Origin: Eubacteriales Family XIII. Incertae Sedis bacterium
GTDB lineage: Bacteria > Bacillota > Clostridia > Peptostreptococcales > Anaerovoracaceae
Length of the DNA stretch: 13,358 bases
Assembly (NCBI GenBank): GCA_031255695.1
Contig: JAIRSA010000010.1
Coordinates: forward strand, 1-13,358
Direction of reading: 5' to 3'
A model generated the notes under the pieces. That model ran no database searches, was not told the DNA's origin, and saw nothing but the letters and a program-made list of their open reading frames with translations. Position numbers and translations under genes: made by a program. Positions 5,933-12,105 of the stretch are shown here, one piece after another; the first letter of the stretch is position 1, and each line of letters opens with the position of its first letter.

Positions 5933-8900
5933 ATGAAAAAACGCATCTTATCGGCATTTGCCTCGCTGATCATATGCGGGAGCCTATTGCCGGCTGCGCC
6001 TGCAATGGCGGCAGAGGCGGAAGGCGCCCCGGACGGCGGCATTTACGCGCCGGCGGCGGCCGCCAATCCCTTCCAGCCGAAGAACCCGGTCATCAAAGCC
6101 ATATTCACGGCCGATCCGGAGGCCCATGTCTGGCCGACCAATCCGGACAAGCTGTATATCTACCCGTCCCACGACCCCTATCCCTACGCCGGCTGCAACA
6201 ATATGGACATGTACCACGTGTACTCGACCGAGAATCTGGAAGATTTTGTGGATGAGGGCGAGATCCTGCGGCGTTCCGAACTGAACGATCTGTCCTGGAT
6301 AACGCCTTCGACGAACGCGTCGAGCTTCATGTGGGCCCCTGACGCGGCCTACAAAGACGGCTGGTACTATTTCTATAACCCAGTCCCCCGCAATGTCAAC
6401 AGCTGGGGCGCCACATGGGAGACGAGCGTGACGAGAAGCAGATACCCTGACAGAGGCTTTGAGCAGATCCCAGCGGAAGCGGTGGATGCTAACGAAGGCA
6501 AGCCATGGCTGGGCTTCATCAGGGACTCCGGCGCGACGGACGGCTACAACAACATGTATGATGTCTGCGTCCGCGTATACGACGGGGAGGCCTACATATA
6601 CAATGGCGCCGCCCAGACATTGTGGCAGGGCAAGCTCAAGGACGACATGGTCACCCTCGACGGCAAGCTGGAGCTTGTATCGACAGACAACCGCTCAGTG
6701 GCGAACGCCAACGGCGACCCTTCCGCCTACAACAGGCTGACCAACTACCACGAAGGCCCGTCCGCTTTCAGGCGGGACGGCAAGTACTACCTCATCTATC
6801 CAGGAGGCGCCGGCAACTACAACGGCCTTTCCGGCGACAGCTTCTATTACTGCATGGCCGACTCCCCCTTGGGTCCCTGGGGCAATGCGCGGATATTCTT
6901 CAACCCGACCGGCTGCGGCACGTCCCACGGCTCGATCTTCGAGTTCAAGGGCAAGTGGTACTGGGCGTACCACACCCAGGATCTGTCGAATATCGGCGAG
7001 CAGAGGTCCGTCGCCATTGAGGAAGTCATATTCAACGATGACGGCACGATCCAGCGCTTCGGCAAGACATCCGCCGGCGTCCCGCAGTACGGGCCCGACT
7101 ATGTCAGGCCTGCCGGATTCACGCTGGGCGCCGAAGAGGCAGCCCTCGGCGGCACCGGGACGCTCCCTGTCCTGACCACCGACGAGGCCGCAGGCAACGG
7201 CGGCAGCATCCTTTCAGGCGCAGGCGCCAACAATACGACCATCACATTCAGCAATGTGGACGGCGGCGAAGGCGGCCGTGCCAGGCTCATCTTCAATTAT
7301 TCGACCACGGATGCCGTGCCCAAGCTGAACCTGTTCGTGAACGGGCTCGACTATAAGTCGATCAACTTCCCGAACACCGGCGGCGCCTCGGCCTATGCGG
7401 AAATCGAATTTACGCCGAAGGCGTTTGAGCCCGGCAGGACGAACACCATACAGCTGCGCGGCTACAACCAGAACACCCGGCTTAACCTCAACTACATCGA
7501 GGTTGTCCCGCTCGACGACACCGCGCCGCCTCCAGGGTATTTCGATCTGACTGTCACCCAGGCGGCGGGCGGCACGGCCGAGGGCAAATGGGCCCTTCAG
7601 GATGCCGGCGCCAGCCTGAGCGTGGCCGCCGGATCGAAGGTCACATTGTCATATGAAGAAGGCACCGGGGAATTCGAGGGCTGGGAGGCGATCAAACCCG
7701 CCGATCTGGCCATCACAGACAACTATTTCTACATGCCGTATGGCGAGGTGGAAGTAAGGCCGCTCTTCAACAATGAAGGCAATGCGCGCAGGCCGATCAT
7801 CTCGGCCCAGCCCAGCGACGTGATCGTCATACAGGGCCTGGATGCCGGGCTTTCGGTAGCGGCAAGCGTCAAGGATGCAGGGACGCTGAGCTATCAGTGG
7901 TACGCGAGCACGGACGGCTCGAATGCCGGCGGCACGCTTGTACCCGGCGCCACCGGCGCGGCATACGCCCCATCCACCGCAACCGTGGGCACATTCTATT
8001 ACTATGCCGTCGTCACGAACACGAACATGGCTGCGGCCGGGCCTGTCAAGACGGCCTCGGTGACAAGCAAGGCCGTGTCCGTCAGGGTAGACCGGCCACC
8101 GAGCACAGCCTGCGACGTTGTTGCGGTGGCTGCGCCGCTCGGCCTAGACGGCAGGGGCATTTTGGCCAACGTTTCCAACCACACGACATCGATAGACCTG
8201 ACCGACATGATCGTGATAAGCGACGACGCCACATGGGCCCTTTACAGCGATCCGGCCTACACGGCGGAAGCGTCCAAGATCGTGACGCTGCTGTCAGGCT
8301 ACAATGTCCTGTACCTCCGCGTGACAGCCGAGGATGGGCTGGCCACGAAGGACTATACCATAACGATAATCCGCCATTCGACGACCATAGGCAGGTTCGC
8401 GGCCGCCCCGGCCCTTGACGGCACGCTCGCCCCATCCGAATGGGGCGAGAAGGCATTCACCATTGCCGCAGGCGCCGATGGGACAGAAATCATGGTGATG
8501 AACCCGATGGCAGGGTATCCCCCTGAGGGCTTCTCCGCCGATGTCTATATGGCCTACGACGCGAGCAACGTCTATCTGGGCCTGATCGTCGAAGACCCGC
8601 TCTGGACGGCTGCCCGGCCAGGTTCCGGCACGCTGTGGCAGGGCTGCGGCATACAGCTCAACCTCTGGAGCGGCAGGGCTGGCGGCAGATCTGAATACGG
8701 CTTTGGCCTAGCTGGCACTGGCCCCTCCCACGCGCAGTGGGCCAACGGCGCGGGCACTTCCGCCCTGCCGTCCGGCTACGACAATTATGACGTCAAGAGG
8801 GTCGGCGATACCAACACGTTCATCTACACCATCGCCGTCCCGCTGAACTCCTTCAGGCAGAACGCCGCGGCGAACCCGCTGGCTGAGGGCGATGAGCTGT

Positions 8901-9313
8901 GGTTCTCGCTGAGCTACAACTATCCCAATTTGAGCGCCAACAATATGACCTGCGCCTTCAACATGGGCTTCCATAGCAAGAGCCTGAACGACGCGCGCTC
9001 AATCACGCTCGGCCCTGAGATCGCTGCTGGGCCGGATGTCGAGCCTGGGATCGTCAGTGCTGCCGTCAGCGGCAGCGTGGTTTCGGCCGTCACGGTGCGC
9101 GTCGCGTCGCCGCGCGACACCATCCTGCTGCTCGCCTCCTACACTGAGTCGGGCGCCATGAAGGGCATGCAGACATTCGAGCCGGCGCGGTCAGGCGAAT
9201 ACGACATAGCGGTCAACTTCGACTTCAGCGGCGCCGCCTCCGTCAAGGCCTTCCTGTGGGACAAGAACACATTCATCCCATTGGCGGAAGCGAAGGCCAT
9301 CTACGGCCCATAA
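5933..9313 (+). CDS. Secreted multimodular GH43-family glycosidase (arabinofuranosidase/xylosidase type)
   Basis: 1126 residues. GGAGGA at 5923-5928 favours the ATG at 5933 over 5921 (overlaps the site) or 5930 (too close). A signal peptide ends at about PAMA/AEAEG (~26-30). GH43 five-blade propeller: ~45-390, with probable catalytic base D61 (FTADPEAHVW), pKa-tuning Asp D210 (MYDVCVRVYDGEAYIYNG) and general acid E274 (YHEGPSAF); spacings of 149 and 64 fit the family. MWAPDAAYKDGWYYFY (~135-150) is the conserved WAPD segment. Then come a CBM6-like module (~395-530), an InlB-type repeat (~536-615), an Ig-like domain (~620-715), a cadherin-like beta-sandwich (~727-815), a CBM9-like module (~817-1024) and a short beta C-terminal domain ending VKAFLWDKNTFIPL. 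No cell-wall anchor. Likely cleaves side chains or ends of arabinoxylan, arabinan or xylan; the exact bond cannot be read from sequence. Confidence 0.88.
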   Translation: MKKRILSAFASLIICGSLLPAAPAMAAEAEGAPDGGIYAPAAAANPFQPKNPVIKAIFTADPEAHVWPTNPDKLYIYPSHDPYPYAGCNNMDMYHVYSTENLEDFVDEGEILRRSELNDLSWITPSTNASSFMWAPDAAYKDGWYYFYNPVPRNVNSWGATWETSVTRSRYPDRGFEQIPAEAVDANEGKPWLGFIRDSGATDGYNNMYDVCVRVYDGEAYIYNGAAQTLWQGKLKDDMVTLDGKLELVSTDNRSVANANGDPSAYNRLTNYHEGPSAFRRDGKYYLIYPGGAGNYNGLSGDSFYYCMADSPLGPWGNARIFFNPTGCGTSHGSIFEFKGKWYWAYHTQDLSNIGEQRSVAIEEVIFNDDGTIQRFGKTSAGVPQYGPDYVRPAGFTLGAEEAALGGTGTLPVLTTDEAAGNGGSILSGAGANNTTITFSNVDGGEGGRARLIFNYSTTDAVPKLNLFVNGLDYKSINFPNTGGASAYAEIEFTPKAFEPGRTNTIQLRGYNQNTRLNLNYIEVVPLDDTAPPPGYFDLTVTQAAGGTAEGKWALQDAGASLSVAAGSKVTLSYEEGTGEFEGWEAIKPADLAITDNYFYMPYGEVEVRPLFNNEGNARRPIISAQPSDVIVIQGLDAGLSVAASVKDAGTLSYQWYASTDGSNAGGTLVPGATGAAYAPSTATVGTFYYYAVVTNTNMAAAGPVKTASVTSKAVSVRVDRPPSTACDVVAVAAPLGLDGRGILANVSNHTTSIDLTDMIVISDDATWALYSDPAYTAEASKIVTLLSGYNVLYLRVTAEDGLATKDYTITIIRHSTTIGRFAAAPALDGTLAPSEWGEKAFTIAAGADGTEIMVMNPMAGYPPEGFSADVYMAYDASNVYLGLIVEDPLWTAARPGSGTLWQGCGIQLNLWSGRAGGRSEYGFGLAGTGPSHAQWANGAGTSALPSGYDNYDVKRVGDTNTFIYTIAVPLNSFRQNAAANPLAEGDELWFSLSYNYPNLSANNMTCAFNMGFHSKSLNDARSITLGPEIAAGPDVEPGIVSAAVSGSVVSAVTVRVASPRDTILLLASYTESGAMKGMQTFEPARSGEYDIAVNFDFSGAASVKAFLWDKNTFIPLAEAKAIYGP

Positions 9314-9329
9314 TAAGCCATGCGCAATA

Positions 9330-9387
9330 GGCGGCGCGCCCGTGCCCGTGCCTGCGCCCATCGCAGCGGCACGCGGCGCCCGCCGCC
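9330..9387 (+). other. Large GC hairpin after the GH43 stop codon
   Basis: Bases 9330-9346 (GGCGGCGCGCCCGTGCC) pair imperfectly with 9368-9387, and within the loop CTGCG (9352-9356) pairs with CGCAG (9362-9366). No T run follows. It lies 17 bases beyond the stop and could protect the 3' end of the message or be a first barrier before the true terminator. Confidence 0.5.
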
Positions 9388-9441
9388 GTAAGCCATAACT
9401 GCATATCAAAACCCGGCTGCGGCATGCGGCTGGGCAAGGCA

Positions 9442-9475
9442 GGCGCCCGGACATCCTCCGGGCGCCGTTTTGCTG
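9442..9475 (+). terminator. Intrinsic terminator of the Big2/GH43 operon
   Basis: GGCGCCCGG (9442-9450), loop ACATCCT (9451-9457) and CCGGGCGCC (9458-9466) form a perfect 9-bp stem followed by GTTTTGCTG. This is the strongest classical terminator in the window. Confidence 0.85.
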
Positions 9476-9575
9476 CGCAAAAGGGGTGGAATTTACCGCT
9501 GCGCCTTGCAGGACGGCAAATCATCGCACAAATCTTATCTACGTTTCAATCGGAGAACAGTATAAAATATTGTGT

Positions 9576-9604
9576 TTGTACACTGCCGCAAAAGATGCTA
9601 TAAT
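9576..9604 (+). promoter_or_regulatory. Promoter of the CoA-transferase gene
   Basis: TTGTAC (9576-9581) and TATAAT (9599-9604) are separated by exactly 17 bp. The -35 overlaps a small inverted repeat, GTGTTTGTACAC (9572-9583). The expected transcript start is near 9611, so the leader to the ATG at 9785 is ~175 bases. Confidence 0.75.
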
Positions 9605-9627
9605 GGTCTGGCGTGAAGATAGTCTGA

Positions 9628-9762
9628 ATGCAACCCCGCGCTGGGCGGGGCCGGTGCGGCGGCGTGGCTGCCGGCGGGCCTACGGCGGCGCTGTCCGCCG
9701 GGCGGCGGCAGGGCTGGCAGGCGGGCTGGAGCGCAATGTTCAAGGGAGCAGTATTTTCGTAA
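9628..9762 (+). other. GC-rich leader with possible upstream open reading frame
   Basis: An ATG at 9628 opens a 44-codon frame (MQPRAGRGRCGG... ending GAVFS) that stops with TAA at 9760-9762. Its stop overlaps an ATG (9762) opening an 8-codon frame (MEKRGDSQ) whose TGA overlaps the CoA-transferase start. No convincing ribosome binding site precedes 9628. The same DNA can form GC hairpins, for example CCCCGC (9634-9639) with GCGGGG (9645-9650), and TGCCGGCGG with CCGCCGGGC further on. It is either a structured leader or a coupled leader-peptide chain; unproven. Confidence 0.3.
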
Positions 9763-9784
9763 TGGAGAAGAGAGGTGATTCACA

Positions 9785-11125
9785 ATGAAACTAATGGATG
9801 AATACAAGCAAAAATGTGTCTCAGCCGACGAGGCGGTCAAATCAATCCGCAGCGGCGACTGGATTGAGTTCGCTTGGGGCGCGAGCTGCGCCGGGCTTAT
9901 CGGCGAAGCGCTCGCCAAGCGCAAGGACGAGCTGGAGAACGTGAACCTGCGCGGCGGCGTCGTCATAAGCCCACTGCCTTTCATAGACGCCGATCCCGCC
10001 GGCGAGCACTTTACTTGGAACAGCATGCATATGGGCGGCGCCGAGCGCAGGCTTGCGCAGAAGAACCTGGCCTACTACCTGCCCATCAAGTATTCCGAGC
10101 TGCCGCGCTATATCCGCGAAAACTGCACGACCGATGTCGTCGCCATCCAGGTGTCCCCGATGGACAGCCACGGATATTTCAGCTTCGGCGTTTCCATCTC
10201 GCACTATGCGGCCGCGCTTGAGAACGCGCGCACCATCATTGTCGAGGTCAACGAAGACATGCCCAAAGTGCATGGCGGATATGATCATGTGATACATATC
10301 TCCAAGGTCGACTACGTCGTCGAAGGCGGCCACCGCGGCATGCCTGTGCTGCCGTCTGCCGCCCCGTCCGACATCGACAAGAAGATAGCCGGTTTCGTGC
10401 TGCCCGAGATCGAAGACGGCTCGTGCATACAGCTCGGCATTGGCGGCATGCCCAACGCCCTCGGCATGATGCTGGCCGAATCCGACCTCAAGGACCTCGG
10501 CATACACACCGAGATGCTCGTCGACGGCTTCGTGGATATGGTGGAGGCCGGCAGGGTGACCGGCGCCCGCAAGAACATCGACAAGGGGCGCATGTCCTAC
10601 TCCTTCGCTGCCGGCACTCAGAAACTGTACGACTTCATGAATGACAACCCGTCGATCGCGGCCTACCCAGTCGACTACACAAACCACCCGTTCATCGCTT
10701 CAAAGATCGACAAGCTGATATCGATCAACAGCGCGGTGGAGATAGACCTCTCCGGCCAGGTGTGCTCGGAAAGCGCCGGCCCGTACATCATCAGCGGCGC
10801 GGGCGGCCAGCTCGATTTCGTCGAAGGCGCCTACAACTCGAAGGGCGGCAAGACCTTCATCTGCCTGCCGTCGACCTTCAAAGACAAATCCGGCAATGTG
10901 AAGTCGCGTATACGCGCCATGGTCACGGAAGGCGCGATCATCACCGACACGCGCCCCTGTGTCCAGTATGTCGTCACGGAGTACGGCAAAGTGAACCTGA
11001 AGGGCATGAGCTCCTGGCAGCGCGCCGAGGCGCTGATCTCGATAGCCCACCCTGATTTCAGGGAGGAGCTTATCGCAGAGGCCAAGGAATTGCGGATCTG
11101 GCGCAAAGCGCCCGGCGCCCGCTAA
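9785..11125 (+). CDS. Acetyl-CoA hydrolase/transferase family CoA-transferase (4-hydroxybutyrate or butyryl-CoA:acetate type)
   Basis: 446 residues, normal full length. It carries family landmarks along its length: GEHFTWNSMHMGG, KYSELPRYIRENC, SPMDSHGYFSFG, VEVNEDMP, LGIGGMPNALG (glycine loop from G218), DLGIHTEMLVDGF, SGAGGQLDFVEGAYNSKGGK and TEYGKVNLKG. E243 in HTEML is the expected catalytic glutamate that forms the glutamyl-CoA thioester. The enzyme moves CoA between an acyl-CoA and acetate or a similar acid in the cytoplasm, saving ATP in fermentation. Family members using 4-hydroxybutyrate or butyrate are too alike to separate by eye. AGAGGTGAT at 9771-9779 is the ribosome binding site. 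It has its own promoter and a hairpin after it, so it is probably monocistronic. The SucD-like gene downstream favours a succinate/4-hydroxybutyrate role, by context only. Confidence 0.9.
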   Translation: MKLMDEYKQKCVSADEAVKSIRSGDWIEFAWGASCAGLIGEALAKRKDELENVNLRGGVVISPLPFIDADPAGEHFTWNSMHMGGAERRLAQKNLAYYLPIKYSELPRYIRENCTTDVVAIQVSPMDSHGYFSFGVSISHYAAALENARTIIVEVNEDMPKVHGGYDHVIHISKVDYVVEGGHRGMPVLPSAAPSDIDKKIAGFVLPEIEDGSCIQLGIGGMPNALGMMLAESDLKDLGIHTEMLVDGFVDMVEAGRVTGARKNIDKGRMSYSFAAGTQKLYDFMNDNPSIAAYPVDYTNHPFIASKIDKLISINSAVEIDLSGQVCSESAGPYIISGAGGQLDFVEGAYNSKGGKTFICLPSTFKDKSGNVKSRIRAMVTEGAIITDTRPCVQYVVTEYGKVNLKGMSSWQRAEALISIAHPDFREELIAEAKELRIWRKAPGAR

Positions 11126-11156
11126 AGCGCCCGGCCGCCTAGCGGCCGCCAGGGCG

Positions 11157-11259
11157 TGGCCCGCCGGCTGCGGCATGGCCCGCCAAAGCATGGCCCGCCG
11201 GCTGCGGCATTGCCCGCCGACGCCCGCCAAGGCATGGTCTGCCGGCGCCCGCCAAAGCC
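11157..11259. repeat. Degenerate GC-rich tandem repeat after the CoA-transferase gene
   Basis: TGGCCCGCCGGCTGCGGCAT occurs exactly at 11157-11176 and 11191-11210, an offset of 34 bp. A third degenerate copy begins at 11235 (TGGTCTGCCGGC). Each unit ends in CCCGCCAARGC. A small perfect hairpin, CGGCCGC-CTA-GCGGCCG (11132-11148), lies just before it. The style and position (right after a stop codon) recall the array at 4711-4897. Confidence 0.7.
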
Positions 11260-11289
11260 CCAGGCAAAAATCGATCCCACTGCCATTCC

Positions 11290-11331
11290 GGCCGCCGGGC
11301 AGCCATCCTGCCCGGCGGCCTTATACTGCTT
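11290..11331 (+). terminator. Strong hairpin, probable terminator of the CoA-transferase gene
   Basis: GGCCGCCGGGCAG (11290-11302), loop CCATC, and CTGCCCGGCGGCC (11308-11320) form a perfect 13-bp stem. The bases after it (TTATACTGCTTC) are only moderately T-rich, so termination may be partial. Confidence 0.65.
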
Positions 11332-11466
11332 CTCCGCCCATGTGGGCGGCAAAGCCTCGCCTAGCCTAACCATATTTCTGTCATAAAACGGCATTATTTT
11401 TTGCCCCTGTGCCAATATTCGTTATTTTCGAAATATTAAAACATTGCTCTCGGCTTCTTTTGCTTA

Positions 11467-11496
11467 TTGACATGTATTATAAAGCTGTGTTATCTT
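11467..11496 (+). promoter_or_regulatory. Possible promoter in the AT-rich part of the 980-bp gap
   Basis: A consensus TTGACA (11467-11472) is followed after 18 bp by TATCTT (11491-11496; TTATCT at 17 bp is the alternative). It is ~610 bases ahead of the dehydrogenase start, which implies either a very long leader or a separate small RNA or peptide transcript. No nearer convincing promoter for the dehydrogenase was found. Confidence 0.4.
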
Positions 11497-12105
11497 TTCA
11501 GTATAGTGTAAATGCGTATATATTGCAGATTCATCGCAGACTTGCAAAACCATCATCCATGTAACGCTCTCTTTGTAAGGGTTTTCAAGCTCGTATGGCG
11601 TTTATGATGCAAACAGTTAATACTGATCTCTGATTAAAGCGTGGCTAAGATTTGCGTGATGCTTTTAGCCGGGGAACAGTATAGGGGGCTGCTGCGCCGT
11701 CTGGCGCAGTCAGGGTTCAGGAGAGGGTAATATGGCATTTTTTGCAGAATTCCAAAAGGTACGATACCCATGGCTATCATATGGAATCCTGTCCGCCCTC
11801 TGCCCTTCCCACACCGCACATGCCGATGTGCCAGCCTCCCGCGCCTGCCTGCGCCCGGTGTCTGGCCGCGGACGGCTGGCGCCTAGGGCTGCCATCAAAG
11901 GGATAACGCCTTTTTTCATGTCCGGGCCGCCAGGGCCCGAGCGCCACGCACGACACAACCGGCGCTTATTTCCTCAGAAATCGTTTCTACTGCCGCTATT
12001 ACCCCTACGCTCCGCCACGCTTGCCTGACCCAACTTCAGGCAGCGCGATTCGTTGTATTTTTTTGCAGTTTTGACATTTTAAACAGTTTTAAGGAGGAAT
12101 GTATC
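11497..12105 (+). other. Long untranslated or uncharacterised region before the dehydrogenase gene
   Basis: About 600 bases without a recognisable gene. Visible structure: GGCTAA (11643-11648) with TTAGCC (11665-11670); CTGCGCC-GTCT-GGCGCAG (11692-11709); then AGGAGAGGG (11719-11727) placed well for an ATG at 11732. That start opens a 98-codon frame to 12028 (MAFFAEFQKVRYPWLSYG...), which becomes Arg/Pro-rich and resembles no family that I know; it may be spurious. CGGGCC (11923-11928) pairs with GGCCCG (11934-11939). The first half is AT-rich and the second GC-rich, so two unrelated pieces may be joined. Confidence 0.4.
12022..12062 (+). terminator. Hairpin upstream of the dehydrogenase, possible attenuator
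   Basis: TGCCTGA (12022-12028) and TCAGGCA (12036-12042) form a perfect 7-bp stem, extended by CGC/GCG with one bulged T. A run of T (ATTTTTTTG, about 12057-12065) follows after ~15 bases, further than usual for an intrinsic terminator. It ends ~60 bases before the dehydrogenase start and could attenuate read-through. Confidence 0.35.

Noticed and set aside
6332..6343. Asp137 of the WAPD motif as the GH43 pKa-tuning residue
   Set aside because: Distances of 76 and 137 residues to the other two do not fit; D210 gives family-like spacing (149 and 64), and WAPD is a separate conserved segment.
5984..9123. Numerous open frames in other frames within the GH43 gene
   Set aside because: They have no ribosome sites and low-complexity Arg/Ala/Gly products, and they lie fully inside a gene with clear domain content; they are shadows of high GC.
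9570..9586. Rex (NADH-sensing repressor) operator at the CoA-transferase promoter
   Set aside because: TTGTGTTTGTACACTG resembles TTGTGA-N6-TCACAA only partly: the spacing is two bases short and the right half lacks CACAA.
11122..11415. 97-codon antisense frame over the repeat and terminator after the CoA-transferase
   Set aside because: Its product is mostly the translated GC repeat, and it runs through the 13-bp hairpin; no motif supports it.
12071..12076. TTGACA before the dehydrogenase as a -35 element
   Set aside because: A -10 at 16-18 bp would fall on the ribosome binding site and no TATAAT-like sequence is there, so it cannot drive this gene.
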